Shown here one piece after another: positions 43,422 through 52,866 of a stretch of 64,000 bases of DNA. This DNA comes from CAWIHA01 sp963835855 (GTDB lineage: Bacteria > Acidobacteriota > Terriglobia > Bryobacterales > Bryobacteraceae), in contig CAWIHA010000021.1 of the NCBI GenBank assembly GCA_963835855.1, positions 1 through 64,000 of the forward strand. Reading direction: 5' to 3'. The translations under genes and the position numbers were made by a program. Every line of letters begins with the position of its first letter. Within the stretch, counting starts at the first letter, position 1. The notes under the pieces are model-generated. The model saw nothing but the letters and a program-made list of their open reading frames with translations. It was not told where the DNA came from and searched no databases.

Positions 43422-43694
43422 ATGCGCATCGACTGGTACACAAAGACGGTTCTTACGCTCGTCGCCGTGCTCTTGGCAATGGTTGCTCTCAAACCGATGT
43501 TTCAACCTGAATCTGTAAACGCTCAGATGACGGTCGCGGGCCCTCCTCCCTACGCCTATTTAGCGCCGCAGGCGGGTGATGCAACCGCGGATGGAGGGAA
43601 GCACTTTATTGATCTCCGAAATGGAAAGCTGTGGATGTGCGACTTCAAAGGTTGCACAGTCGATGGCAGGTATCCCCTAGAAAAAACACGCTAG
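43422..43694 (+). CDS. Small membrane-anchored hypothetical protein
   Basis: A 90-aa protein starting MRIDWYTKTVLTLVAVLLAM, with one hydrophobic segment and a soluble tail that ends with KLWMCDFKGCTVDGRYPLEKT. The ATG at 43422 has GGAGG 6 nt upstream, a strong argument for translation. Two Cys near the C terminus could bind metal. Similar short proteins are common in Solibacter-type genomes by my recollection; function unknown. Confidence 0.6.
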   Translation: MRIDWYTKTVLTLVAVLLAMVALKPMFQPESVNAQMTVAGPPPYAYLAPQAGDATADGGKHFIDLRNGKLWMCDFKGCTVDGRYPLEKTR

Positions 43695-43782
43695 ATTGGC
43701 GGCTTAGAGCAGGCCGGGAAGCCCCTTTGCCCGACGGATGGGGCTTGGGGGCGGGGAGCAAACGGACCGGCGGCCGGGGTGC

Positions 43783-45375
43783 TTACGAACTTCCGGGATG
43801 GCCGATACGGCTGTGATGGCGGCTGTAACTGAAGTAGACCACCAGGCCGATGATGAGCCAGCCAATCAAACGCGCCCAGTTGATCCATCCCAGCTTGTAC
43901 ATCATGTATCCGTTGAAGCCGATGCCAAGAATCGGCACCAGAGGCACCCAGGGCGTGCGGAAGGGCCGCGGTTGACCGGGATTGGTGCGGCGCAGCACCA
44001 GCACCGCCGTTGAGACGATCACGAACGCCAGCAGGGTGCCGATGTTCACCATCTTTCCGATATCGTCGATGGGCGTGAGGCTTCCTACGATCGCGGCCAG
44101 CAAGCCCACCGCCATGGTGTTCTTCCAGGGCGTGCGGAACTTGGGATGAACCGCGGCGAAGAACCTGCGGGGCAGAAGGCCGTCGTTGGCCATGGAATAG
44201 AGCACGCGGGTTTGGCCCAACAGCATCACCAGCATCACGCTGGTCAGGCCGGCTAGCGCTCCCAGGGTGATGATGTGCGACGCGGCTGTCAACCCGCGGT
44301 CCAGGAACGCCCGCGCGATCGGCGCCTCGATATTCACGTCCCGCCAGGGAACCATGCCCGTGAGCACCGCCGCGACCAAGATGTACAGCACCGTGCAGAC
44401 CAGCAGGGAGGCGATGATTCCGATGGGCAGATCGCGCTGCGGATTCCTGGCCTCCTGCGCGGTGGTCGAGACCGCGTCGAATCCGATATAGGCGAAAAAG
44501 ATGTAGGCCGCGCCCGCGCCAATGCCCGAAAAGCCGTTGGGAGCAAACGAGTGCCAGTCGTGGCCCCAGTTGGCCGCGTTGATATACTTTGCGCCCAGGC
44601 CGATCACGAACAGGACCACCGAAATCTTGATCGCTACGATGGCCGCATTGAAGCGCGCGCTCTCCCGGATTCCGACCACGAGGATCGCCGTAATGATCAG
44701 CGCAATCACGAACGCCGGCAGGTTGAAGCCGAATTCGACGCCGAAGACGCGCGGCGCTCCAACCAATGCGTGCGCGCGCTGGGCCAGCTCGGGCGAATTC
44801 GCCGCTAGAATCTGAGTGACCCGCACCAGAAACGGCTGGGTCCCCGGCGCCAGGCTGGGATCTAGCGTGTGGGTCATCTGGCGCGCCACGATGTTCTCGG
44901 CGGCGCGCAGAGCCGTCCAGTGGTCGTAAGCCAGCCAGAGCGGCATCTTGACGTGAAAAATATCCAGCAGCTCGATGAAGTGGTTGGACCAGCCGGAGGA
45001 GACCGTGCTCGCACCCATCGCGTATTCCAGCGTCAGGTCCCAGCCGATAATCCACGCGAACAGTTCGCCGAGTGTGGCATAGGCGTAGGTGTACGCGCTG
45101 CCGGCCAGGGGAATCATGGCCGCGAATTCTGCGTAGCAGAGTCCTGCGAAGGCGCAGCCCAGCCCCGAGACGACAAACGACAACATGAGCCCCGGGCCGG
45201 CATAGTGCGCACCCAGGCCGGACAGCACGAAAATGCCGGCGCCGACGATTGCGCCTACGCCCAGGGCCGTCAATTGAATCGGGCCGAGCGTGCGCCTCAG
45301 CGTGTGCTCGCCCGACTCCTGCGCCTCGTGAACCAGCAGATCCAGCGGCTTGGTTCGAAATAGCCGGTTCGCCAT
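43783..45375 (-). CDS. Amino acid permease, APC superfamily (cationic amino acid transporter type)
   Basis: A 530-aa membrane transporter with about twelve hydrophobic segments. The N-terminal signature TALGVGAIVGAGIFVLSGLGAHYAGPGL and IPLAGSAYTYAYATLGELFAWIIGWDL is the YfnA/CAT class. The start at 45375 overlaps the upstream permease stop by one base, so it is translationally linked to the second permease. The ortholog pieces at 30614-32151 are a broken relative. Substrate is not given by context, but linkage to thiE leaves open a precursor for thiamine or another amine. Confidence 0.9.
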   Translation of the reverse strand: MANRLFRTKPLDLLVHEAQESGEHTLRRTLGPIQLTALGVGAIVGAGIFVLSGLGAHYAGPGLMLSFVVSGLGCAFAGLCYAEFAAMIPLAGSAYTYAYATLGELFAWIIGWDLTLEYAMGASTVSSGWSNHFIELLDIFHVKMPLWLAYDHWTALRAAENIVARQMTHTLDPSLAPGTQPFLVRVTQILAANSPELAQRAHALVGAPRVFGVEFGFNLPAFVIALIITAILVVGIRESARFNAAIVAIKISVVLFVIGLGAKYINAANWGHDWHSFAPNGFSGIGAGAAYIFFAYIGFDAVSTTAQEARNPQRDLPIGIIASLLVCTVLYILVAAVLTGMVPWRDVNIEAPIARAFLDRGLTAASHIITLGALAGLTSVMLVMLLGQTRVLYSMANDGLLPRRFFAAVHPKFRTPWKNTMAVGLLAAIVGSLTPIDDIGKMVNIGTLLAFVIVSTAVLVLRRTNPGQPRPFRTPWVPLVPILGIGFNGYMMYKLGWINWARLIGWLIIGLVVYFSYSRHHSRIGHPGSS

Positions 45376-46782
45376 TCACTCTCCTTGCGGCCGCGATCGC
45401 GCCCGCCAGACGAAGTAAACCGGAACGCCAAGCAGCACGATAATCAGGCCCGGCCAGGTGTATTGCGGCTTATAAAGTAAAAGTAAGACCTCAATCAAGC
45501 TGGCGGCTGCGATATAGATTGCGGGCAGAACGGGATAACCAAAGGCGCGGTAGGGCCGCTCCATATCGGGCCTGGTTCGCCGGATTACAAACACACCGGC
45601 GATGGTCAAGATATAAAAAAGTAAGACGGCGAAGATCACATAGTCGAGCAAATTGCTATAGGTGCCGCTCAGAGTGAGGAGGCACGCCCATATGCACTGG
45701 ACAACCAGGGACGTGGCCGGGATATGCCGCTTGGGATCGAGCCGGGCGACGCCCCGGAAGAATAAGCCATCGACGGCCATTGCATAATAGACGCGGGCGC
45801 CCGCCAGCGTCATGCCGTTGATGCAGCCGAAAGTGGAGATCATGATCGCGGCCGCCATCACCTGGACCGCAACCGGGCCGAGCATCACCGAAACCGCGGC
45901 CGTCGCCACGCGATCCTCAGGCGCATGCTGGATGGCTTCGAGCGGCAGTAACTTGAGATAGACAAAGTTAGTCAGAATATAGATCGCCGAGACGATGAAG
46001 ACGCCGAGGGCGAGCGCGAGCGGCACGGTGCGCCGCGGATTGCGGACCTCGCCCGCGGTGAACGTAACGTTGTTCCAGGCATCGGAGGCGAACAGAGCGC
46101 CGACCGCTCCGACGCCGACCAGCCGGATGGCCGTGAACGTCCAGCCCGCGCCATCCCAAAAGCCGCCGAAGTTGCGCGCCACCGCCTGGGGATTGCGGCC
46201 CACAAGGAATCCGAATCCTACCAGGCCGAGCAGGGCCGCCACCTTGGCCGCGGTGAACGTGTTTTGCACCGCCGCGCCGGTGCGCACGCCGCGGGTGTTT
46301 ACCCATGTCAGAAAGATCACCACCGACATGGCGATCAGTTGTTGGGAGCTCACGTGCAAACGCCCGGCGCCGGCCAGAACGTTATGAGCCGAGATCCACG
46401 GCACGAACACGCCGGCGAACTTCGCGAACGCCACCGCCACCGCGGCGATGGTGCCCGTTTGGATGACCAGAAAAAGCGTCCAGCCATAGAGGAAACCGCT
46501 GAGCGGGCCGAAGGCCTCCCGCAGGTAGACGTACTGGCCGCCGGCCTGCGGCATCGCGGAGGCGAGCTCGCCATAGCTCAGCGCGGCGATCAGCGTCAGC
46601 GCCGCCGTCACGAACCACGTCATCATCAGCAGGCCGGGCGAACGCACCTGCCGCGCAATGTCGGCGGGCACGATGAAAATGCCCGACCCGATCATCGAGC
46701 CGATCACGAGCGCCGTGGCGTCGGTGAGGCCGAGGCCCTTGACGAATCCGGCGGAACTCAACTGTTCACGGCTCGTTGCCAT
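45376..46782 (-). CDS. Amino acid permease, APC superfamily
   Basis: A 468-aa transporter in the y+LAT/ArcD-like arm of the APC family: GLGLTDATALVIGSMIGSGIF, ASAMPQAGGQYVYLREAFGPLSGFLYGWTLFL, and NVTFTAGEVRNPRRTVPLAL. The ATG at 46782 is inside the end of thiE (25-nt overlap), with AGGG before it. A longer frame reaches 46818. It is placed between thiE and a second, different permease, so two transporters of one superfamily are co-transcribed with a thiamine gene. Confidence 0.88.
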   Translation of the reverse strand: MATSREQLSSAGFVKGLGLTDATALVIGSMIGSGIFIVPADIARQVRSPGLLMMTWFVTAALTLIAALSYGELASAMPQAGGQYVYLREAFGPLSGFLYGWTLFLVIQTGTIAAVAVAFAKFAGVFVPWISAHNVLAGAGRLHVSSQQLIAMSVVIFLTWVNTRGVRTGAAVQNTFTAAKVAALLGLVGFGFLVGRNPQAVARNFGGFWDGAGWTFTAIRLVGVGAVGALFASDAWNNVTFTAGEVRNPRRTVPLALALGVFIVSAIYILTNFVYLKLLPLEAIQHAPEDRVATAAVSVMLGPVAVQVMAAAIMISTFGCINGMTLAGARVYYAMAVDGLFFRGVARLDPKRHIPATSLVVQCIWACLLTLSGTYSNLLDYVIFAVLLFYILTIAGVFVIRRTRPDMERPYRAFGYPVLPAIYIAAASLIEVLLLLYKPQYTWPGLIIVLLGVPVYFVWRARSRPQGE

Positions 46783-47471
46783 TCCCTCATCCGCGCCCGC
46801 ACGCTCTCGAACGTGCAAATCTCCGGCAGCATACCATGAATGACGGCCACGGAGTCCGCGCCGGCCTCCAGGACTTGGCGCGCATTCGCCAGAGTGATTC
46901 CCCCGATTGCGATCAGGGGCAATTGAACCGCTTGCCTCAGCTTCCGCAGCGTTTCGAGGCCGATCACCGGATCCGGATTCCGCTTCGACTGCGTTTCAAA
47001 AATCGGTCCAATTGCCAAATAGTCCACCGGCCCGGCGGCAGCGGCGGCAAGCTGCGCGGCATTGTGCGTGGAAAAGCCGAGGATGCGGTCAGGGCCGATT
47101 AATCGCCGGGCATCGCTGGGCGGCAAATCGTCCTGGCCCAAGTGAAGGCCGGCATCGACGAGCAGCGCGATATCGGCGCGATCGTTGACGAGGAACAGGG
47201 CGCCCGCCCGGCCGCACAATTCGGCGACGCGCTCCACCATCTCGAAGACCGCGCGGCCGAACTGGCCCTTGTGGCGGAACTGCAAAATCCCGGCGCCCGC
47301 TTCCAACAACGCCGCGGCAGCCGTCTCCGCTGAGCAGCCCCGGCGAGAAAGAGTTTCGGTATCCAGGATCGGGTAGATTCGCGGCAGATTGCCGCGTGCT
47401 CTCGGCATTGGAATGATGAAAGACATCATAGCAGTTCCCCGGCGTTTCACTCTCCGCGGGATGCTTGACAT
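46758..47471 (-). CDS. thiE: Thiamine-phosphate synthase
   Basis: ThiE joins the pyrimidine and thiazole halves of thiamine. The 237-aa protein has the TIM-barrel signatures ILQFRHKG, FLVNDRADIALLVDAGLHLGQDDLPP, GFSTHNAAQ, DYLAIGPIF and IAIGGITLANARQVLEAGADSVAVI. The extra 15-20 N-terminal residues could be removed by choosing one of the later ATGs (MMSF or MPRA). No other thi gene and no TPP riboswitch is near. It heads the operon with two permeases. Confidence 0.93.
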   Translation of the reverse strand: MSSIPRRVKRRGTAMMSFIIPMPRARGNLPRIYPILDTETLSRRGCSAETAAAALLEAGAGILQFRHKGQFGRAVFEMVERVAELCGRAGALFLVNDRADIALLVDAGLHLGQDDLPPSDARRLIGPDRILGFSTHNAAQLAAAAAGPVDYLAIGPIFETQSKRNPDPVIGLETLRKLRQAVQLPLIAIGGITLANARQVLEAGADSVAVIHGMLPEICTFESVRARMREWQRAVNS

Positions 47472-47520
47472 ATCTTTACAGACCAGTCAGAGTACACTGG
47501 AGGAAAATGGGGTCTGAGGA

Positions 47521-47913
47521 ATGTGGATAAAGAAGGCTGTGTATAGTTGGTGTGCGCTCATCTTTGCTCTTCTAACGGCGGCTGAATTGGGATTCGGGCA
47601 GACGGGCCGCCCCCCTGTGGCTCGTGGCCGCAAGCCAGCGGGTACGGCGCCGAAGAGCGCTTCCGATGAACCACTGGCGAATTTCCAGGGCGCCCTGCGC
47701 GGCATCGAGAAGAGCGTGCTGACGCTCGAAGACCCGGAAGGGCACTTGGTGCAGTTCTACTGCTCGAAGAAAACGAGCTTTTACAATGGCTCGAAGAAGA
47801 TCAAGCGATCTGGCCTTAAAGCTGGCGACCCTCTGTCCGTGGAAGCGCGGCGGGGGCTGGATGGCGCGCTCGAGGCTGTTCACGTCCGCCTGGAATCGCA
47901 GAAAAAACCGTGA
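47521..47913 (+). CDS. Small secreted hypothetical protein
   Basis: A 130-aa protein with an export signal (CALIFALLTAAELGFGQ). The mature part FQGALRGIEKSVLTLEDPEGHLVQFYCSKKTSFYNGSKKIKRSGLKAGDPLSVEARRGLDG looks like a small all-beta OB-fold of the DUF5666 sort. It precedes the S53 protease by 137 nt on the same strand and may be co-transcribed. No enzyme motif is visible. Confidence 0.6.
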   Translation: MWIKKAVYSWCALIFALLTAAELGFGQTGRPPVARGRKPAGTAPKSASDEPLANFQGALRGIEKSVLTLEDPEGHLVQFYCSKKTSFYNGSKKIKRSGLKAGDPLSVEARRGLDGALEAVHVRLESQKKP

Positions 47914-48050
47914 GTGACAAGCAAAACAGTATGAGAAGACATATCCGTTTCCCGTTTGCATGTATGAATTACAAACCCGCCGAAGGGCTTGTGTGTGGTG
48001 TTGGTTGCCAGCCGGAAGTTGAGTGTGATTCCGTCGCATCACGGGGCCGG

Positions 48051-51000
48051 ATGAACTGTGGCCGGTCCATCTTGCTCGCCGGCCTGGTCGCTTCCATGGT
48101 AAGTTTTCCGCTGTTCGCCGGGCCTCCTTCCCCCCGTCTCCGCGAGAGCCTGGAGAGCGGCCGGACGTTTACTCTGCGAGGCACCATTCACCCGCGTCTC
48201 GCCTCAGCCGTAGATGAAGGAGAGGCGGCAGCGTCGCTTCGACTGCCGCGGATCACCGTCCATTTCACGATGACGGATGCGCAGCAAGCAGACCTGGAGC
48301 GTTTGTTGCATGCGCAGCAGTATCCCTCCAGCCCGCAGTACCACCAGTGGCTGACGCCGGAGCAATTCGCCGGCCGGTTTGGGCTGAGCGAGAGCGACAT
48401 GGAGCAGATCATGGGATGGCTCCGACAGAAGGGATTTACCGATATCCGGCCGGCGCGCGGCCGGATATTTGTGACCATGTCCGGAACCGCGTCCCAGGTA
48501 CGGCTCGCTTTCGGGACCGACATCCACCGCTATCGAGTGAATAGGGAGCTGCACTACGCAAATTCGACCGATCCCGTGTTGCCGCGGGCGCTGGAAGGCG
48601 TGGTGAGCGGCATCAGTGGCCTGAACGATTTCCGTCCGCGGCCGCGTGCGATACGGAAAGGTTCCGCGGCGGTCGGGCCGAGGTACACTTCGAGTATTAC
48701 CGGGTACACCTTCCTCGCCCCGGACGATTTTGCGATTATCTACCACGTTCAGCCGCTCTATAATGCCGGCATCGACGGCACTGGCCAGAAAATCGCGATT
48801 GCGGGGCAAACCGACATACAGGTCTCCGACATCGAAGCGTTTCAGGCCGCCTCGGGCCTTCCCACCAAGGATCCACAAATCGTTCTGACTGGACTCGATC
48901 CCGGCGGCATTCCCTGCGACCCCAACCTCAACGACGTTCCCAGTTGCGGCGACCTGGAGGAGGCTGACCTGGATATCGAGTGGGCGGGCGCGGTTGCCAG
49001 AGGCGCGACGATCGTCTTCGTGAATTCGCTGGACGCTCTAGGTACGTCCGCACCGTACGCCATCGACCAGAATTTGGCTCCGGTCCTCGGAATTTCTTAC
49101 GGCGAGTGCGAGGCCGATGCCGAAAGTGATGGGTCGGCAGGCAACCTGAATCCAGTTTTTCAACAAGCCAATGCGCAGGGAATCACGGTCGTGGCTGCAT
49201 CGGGCGATCAGGGGGCGGCGGATTGTGACCCGTTAAATGCGAGCGGGGTAGCTCCTATTCCGGCGTCGGACGGTCTGGCAGTCGACTTTCCCTGTAGCAG
49301 CCCTTACGTTACCTGCGCCGGGGGCACCGAGTTCAACGAAGACGGCGGGACGTACTGGAGTTCGAGCAACAACAGCAGGGGGGGCTCCGCGCTTTCCTAC
49401 ATTCCGGAGATTACCTGGAACGACACCGCTATCGATGGATCGCTGTCTGCCAGCGGCGGCGGCGCAAGCGAACTATTTGCCAAGCCCTCCTGGCAAGCGG
49501 GGCCGGGCGTGCCGGCCGATGGCGCCCGCGACGTTCCGGACATCGCTCTCAGCTCGTCGGCGGACAACGACCCTTTCCTGATCTGTTCATCGCCCGACTA
49601 CGAGGGGCTTGAAGCGTGTACGAATGGTTTCCGGGATACCCAGACTTATTTGGATGTTGTTGGCGGCACTTCCGCCGCCGCTCAGGCCTTCGCCGGTATA
49701 GTGGCTCTGATCAACCAGAAAACGCAAAGCAGGCAGGGCAATATCAATCCGGCGCTTTATGCGCTCGCTCCGACGGCGCCAGGGGCTTTTCACGACATAA
49801 CGGCAGGCTCAAACATCGTGCCGTGCGAGGTCGGAACGCCGGACTGTTCCAGCGGATACCTGGGCTATAGCGCCGGTTCGGGTTACGACCAAGCGACTGG
49901 TCTCGGATCGATCGACATTTACAACCTTGTAATTGGGATTGCCGCCCTCGAGGCCCAGAGTGCGCAAGTGGCGCTGAACGCCAACGGCGAGTTCTTCGCG
50001 CCATCCGGCGGCGGCGGCACCGTGAATGTGACCGAAACCGGCGCCGGCAGTTGGACCGCCACGACGAGCGGCAGTTGGATCACCATCACAAGCGGCGCAA
50101 CGGGCACCGGCAGCGGCACTGTGAATTTTACGCTGGCAGCCAACACCGGCGCGGCGCGCTCGGGCACGATTACCATCAACGGGCAGACGTTCACGGTCTA
50201 CCAGGAGGGTGTTTCCTCGGGTCTCAGCCTCGCCGGTTCGATGGCGCAGATTGCCTCAGCCGGGAGCTGGGATACCTTGATCACGCTCATCAACGCCGGC
50301 GAGGCGGCGGCCGAGGCGCGTTTGAACTTCTTCAGCGATCCCGCTGGCAGCCCGCTCCTGCTGCCGTTTGCCTTCCCGCAGCAGCCCGCGCTGGGCACCA
50401 TTCTCGGGACGACTTTCGACAGCACGGTCTTCGGCGGCACATTCCATGCCAACGCCATGCTGCTTCTCGATACGACCGGGCCGGTCGACCAGGTCGGCTC
50501 GGCGCAGTTGCTCACCAACGGCGCCGTCAGCGGCTTTGCGGTTTTCAAGGCCACTGATACCGGACAGGAGGCCGTGGCGCCGCTCGAAACGGGCAACGCC
50601 AGTTCCTACATTCTCGCGTTCGATAACACGGGCGGCATAGTGACTGGCGTGGCCATTGCCAACGTGGCCTCGGCGGCGGGGAACGTTCCGGTCGTCATTC
50701 GCGACGACACCGGCGCCCAGATCGGAACCGGGTCGATCCCGCTGGCAGCCGAAGGCCACACGTCCTTCGTGTTAACGGATGCCACGAAGGGATTCCCGGT
50801 CACGGCGGGCAAGCGCGGCACGGTCGAGTTTAACACGCCGGCCGGCGGCCAGATCAGCGTGCTCGGCCTGCGCTTCCCCCCATCCAGTGTGAACGCGTTC
50901 ACGAGCGTTCCGGTGCTGGCCAACGTCACCTCCAGCGGCGGCACGATGGCGCACTTGGCCTCCGCCGGCAGTTGGAAGACGACGATCACGCTGGTGAATA

Positions 51001-51608
51001 CCGGCACGGCTTCGGCGAATGCGCATCTGCACTTCTTCGGCGACAACGGCAGTCCGCTGTCGCTGCCGCTGAGCTTCCCGCAGTCTGGCAGCCCGACCAC
51101 GGCCTCGACGCTCGACCGCACCCTCGCCGCCGGCGCCATGCTTATCATCGAAAGCACCGGCCCGGTCGCCCAGGTGGGCTCGGCGCAACTGACCACTGAT
51201 GGCGCTGTCAGCGGCTTCGCGGTTTTCAAGGCCACTGATACCGGACAGGAGGCGGTGGTGCCTTTGGAGACGCGTAATCCCGCCTCTTTCATGCTCGCTT
51301 TCGACAACACCGGCGGCATAGTGACTGGCGTGGCCATTGCCAACGTGGCCTCGCAGGCGGGGAACGTTCCGGTCGTCATTCGCGACGACACCGGCACGGA
51401 GATCGGGACCGGGTCGATTGCGCTGGCAGCCGAAGGCCACAAGTCCTTCGTGTTAACGGATGCCACGACTGGATTCCCGGTCACGGCGGGCAAGCGCGGC
51501 ACGATCGAGTTCGAGACGCCCGCCGGCGGCCAGATCAGCGTGCTCGGCCTGCGCTTCCCCCCCTCGAACGCGAACGCGTTCACCACCATTCCGGTGATGG
51601 CGAAGTAG
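48051..51608 (+). CDS. S53 pro-kumamolisin peptidase with BACON-like and duplicated C-terminal modules
   Basis: A large secreted serine-carboxyl protease of about 1185 aa. The ATG at 48051 puts a signal peptide (ILLAGLVASMVSFPLFAG) at the N terminus; an in-frame GTG at 47910 overlaps the previous stop but lacks any signal. The prodomain (about 40-200) contains QQADLERLLHAQQYPSSPQYHQWL and FGLSESDM. The catalytic domain has the Glu-x-x-x-Asp in EEADLDIEW, the oxyanion Asp in ASGDQGAADC and the Ser in GGTSAAAQAF, where the usual Pro after GTSA is Gln. The calcium-site motif GYDQATGLGSID is present. A BACON-like repeat (WTATTSGSWITITSGATGTGSGTVNFTL) follows, then two homologous modules of about 227 residues. 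Confidence 0.88.
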   Translation: MNCGRSILLAGLVASMVSFPLFAGPPSPRLRESLESGRTFTLRGTIHPRLASAVDEGEAAASLRLPRITVHFTMTDAQQADLERLLHAQQYPSSPQYHQWLTPEQFAGRFGLSESDMEQIMGWLRQKGFTDIRPARGRIFVTMSGTASQVRLAFGTDIHRYRVNRELHYANSTDPVLPRALEGVVSGISGLNDFRPRPRAIRKGSAAVGPRYTSSITGYTFLAPDDFAIIYHVQPLYNAGIDGTGQKIAIAGQTDIQVSDIEAFQAASGLPTKDPQIVLTGLDPGGIPCDPNLNDVPSCGDLEEADLDIEWAGAVARGATIVFVNSLDALGTSAPYAIDQNLAPVLGISYGECEADAESDGSAGNLNPVFQQANAQGITVVAASGDQGAADCDPLNASGVAPIPASDGLAVDFPCSSPYVTCAGGTEFNEDGGTYWSSSNNSRGGSALSYIPEITWNDTAIDGSLSASGGGASELFAKPSWQAGPGVPADGARDVPDIALSSSADNDPFLICSSPDYEGLEACTNGFRDTQTYLDVVGGTSAAAQAFAGIVALINQKTQSRQGNINPALYALAPTAPGAFHDITAGSNIVPCEVGTPDCSSGYLGYSAGSGYDQATGLGSIDIYNLVIGIAALEAQSAQVALNANGEFFAPSGGGGTVNVTETGAGSWTATTSGSWITITSGATGTGSGTVNFTLAANTGAARSGTITINGQTFTVYQEGVSSGLSLAGSMAQIASAGSWDTLITLINAGEAAAEARLNFFSDPAGSPLLLPFAFPQQPALGTILGTTFDSTVFGGTFHANAMLLLDTTGPVDQVGSAQLLTNGAVSGFAVFKATDTGQEAVAPLETGNASSYILAFDNTGGIVTGVAIANVASAAGNVPVVIRDDTGAQIGTGSIPLAAEGHTSFVLTDATKGFPVTAGKRGTVEFNTPAGGQISVLGLRFPPSSVNAFTSVPVLANVTSSGGTMAHLASAGSWKTTITLVNTGTASANAHLHFFGDNGSPLSLPLSFPQSGSPTTASTLDRTLAAGAMLIIESTGPVAQVGSAQLTTDGAVSGFAVFKATDTGQEAVVPLETRNPASFMLAFDNTGGIVTGVAIANVASQAGNVPVVIRDDTGTEIGTGSIALAAEGHKSFVLTDATTGFPVTAGKRGTIEFETPAGGQISVLGLRFPPSNANAFTTIPVMAK
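50220..50903 (+). repeat. Duplicated protein module, copy 1 (inside the S53 gene)
   Basis: Encodes SLAGSMAQIASAGSWDTLIT through the segment VLGLRFPPSS. Its second half has runs almost identical in DNA to copy 2, for example 50528-50578 against 51209-51259, an offset of 681 nt (227 codons). Confidence 0.85.
50937..51602 (+). repeat. Duplicated protein module, copy 2 (inside the S53 gene)
   Basis: Encodes GGTMAHLASAGSWKTTITL through VLGLRFPPSN. The first third differs from copy 1; the last two thirds match with few changes, including 51309-51551 against 50628-50870. Confidence 0.85.
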
Positions 51609-51874
51609 ACTGGGATTGTGATTGGGCTGGCAGCGCCTCTCGGCCCCCCGATGTTTCTGGGAGGATGAGGCTTGCAGTTCATCCACCGAATCTGCCGTTT
51701 GACGTCCGTGACCTTGTTGCCGCTCCTTGCCACCTTGGGTTCGATGTTGCGCACTCGCGCGGATTTTGGGTTGGGAAACGTGGCCGTCCACCATCAGACC
51801 GGCGTCTTGTAGCGCGGCAGAAAGCGGTCGAAGTTGGGCGGCGGCCAGGCCCGGCGCACTTCTGCCACGGGCGG

Positions 51875-52858
51875 CTAGAACCAGCGCGGCACCCGCGGGC
51901 GCGTCAGCCGGTAGAGCCAAGCGCCGGGAACGAGAAACGCCAGATATTCGGCCCAGCCCTTCCCGATCGCTGCACGGAAGATTTCTGCCATAGCGTATGG
52001 CCGCTCGAGCGCGCGGGCGCACTGGCGCAGGTAGTCGCGAACGGGCGCGTGGCGCGCGGCGGCAGCCCCCGCCAGACGCCCGGTGATGAGCGCGCTCAGG
52101 ATTCCGGAGCCGGTAAACGGATCGACGAACCCAAGCGCATCTCCGGCCAGGTAAGGACCGCTAGGGACGATGCCTTTGAAGTGGCGCCTGAAAACGACCG
52201 GCCCGGTCGCCAACCAATCCATTGTGCGCGCGAGAGGCCGGACGCGCTCGGCGAGCGGCTCAGAGGCGGCGACCACAGCGTCCATGTTGAAGTCATGGGC
52301 CTGCAGAGTGCGCTCGGAGATCAGACCGCACACATTGGTGAGATCACCCTCGACGGGATTGACGCCGACGTAACCACCACCGAAGAAGAAGAGCTCGACG
52401 GCGTCGTTCGCCGGTCCGCGGAAGTGCGACTTAAACCCGAAGAGCCGGCCTCCGCGCGGCGCGACCTCTCTTCGGCCGCACGCAACGATGCCGGCGGCGC
52501 TGGGGCTGGCACGGCCGCTTCGGAAAGTAGCGCCCAAAGCCAGGGCTCTTTCGAACAGCAGCCGGTCCAGTGCGTACCGGCTGAAGCCGTATGCGGCCTC
52601 GGGGAGCCGTGACGTTTTCGTCCGGGGTCCGAAATGCAACGCGATTCGCTCGATCCGCGCCGGCGCGGCGCGCTCGATTTGGTCCCAGACACCCAGCTCG
52701 TCGAGGATGGGCGCGGCTTGAGGCGAGAGGAACTCGCCGCACACCTTATGGCGCGGAAAGCGCGCCTCCTCGGTAAGGACCGCCGACCGGCCATGCGTGA
52801 TGGCCGAGATCGTCGCAGCCGAGCCGGCAGGCCCGGCGCCGAGAATACGAATCGGCAT
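51875..52858 (-). CDS. FAD-dependent oxidoreductase (geranylgeranyl reductase/FixC-like)
   Basis: A 327-aa flavoprotein. The FAD-binding Rossmann motif is IRILGAGPAGSAATISAI near the N terminus and the C-terminal Asp motif is YLAGDALGFVDPFTGSGILSALITGRLA. These features fit the p-hydroxybenzoate hydroxylase-like group that includes type III PKS cluster oxidoreductases. Two adjacent ATGs, at 52858 and 52861, are equal candidates. The gene starts 9 nt after the FkbM gene ends and belongs to a three-gene unit. Confidence 0.85.
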   Translation of the reverse strand: MPIRILGAGPAGSAATISAITHGRSAVLTEEARFPRHKVCGEFLSPQAAPILDELGVWDQIERAAPARIERIALHFGPRTKTSRLPEAAYGFSRYALDRLLFERALALGATFRSGRASPSAAGIVACGRREVAPRGGRLFGFKSHFRGPANDAVELFFFGGGYVGVNPVEGDLTNVCGLISERTLQAHDFNMDAVVAASEPLAERVRPLARTMDWLATGPVVFRRHFKGIVPSGPYLAGDALGFVDPFTGSGILSALITGRLAGAAAARHAPVRDYLRQCARALERPYAMAEIFRAAIGKGWAEYLAFLVPGAWLYRLTRPRVPRWF

Positions 52859-52866
52859 CATTTTCT

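Noticed and set aside
43691..45379. 562-codon alternative frame over the APC permease
   Set aside because: Arg/His-rich shadow of the high-GC permease; no membrane segments.
47472..47520. GGGGTCTGAG-like start of a TPP riboswitch before thiE
   Set aside because: It is on the opposite strand to thiE, and the remaining conserved TPP elements are absent.
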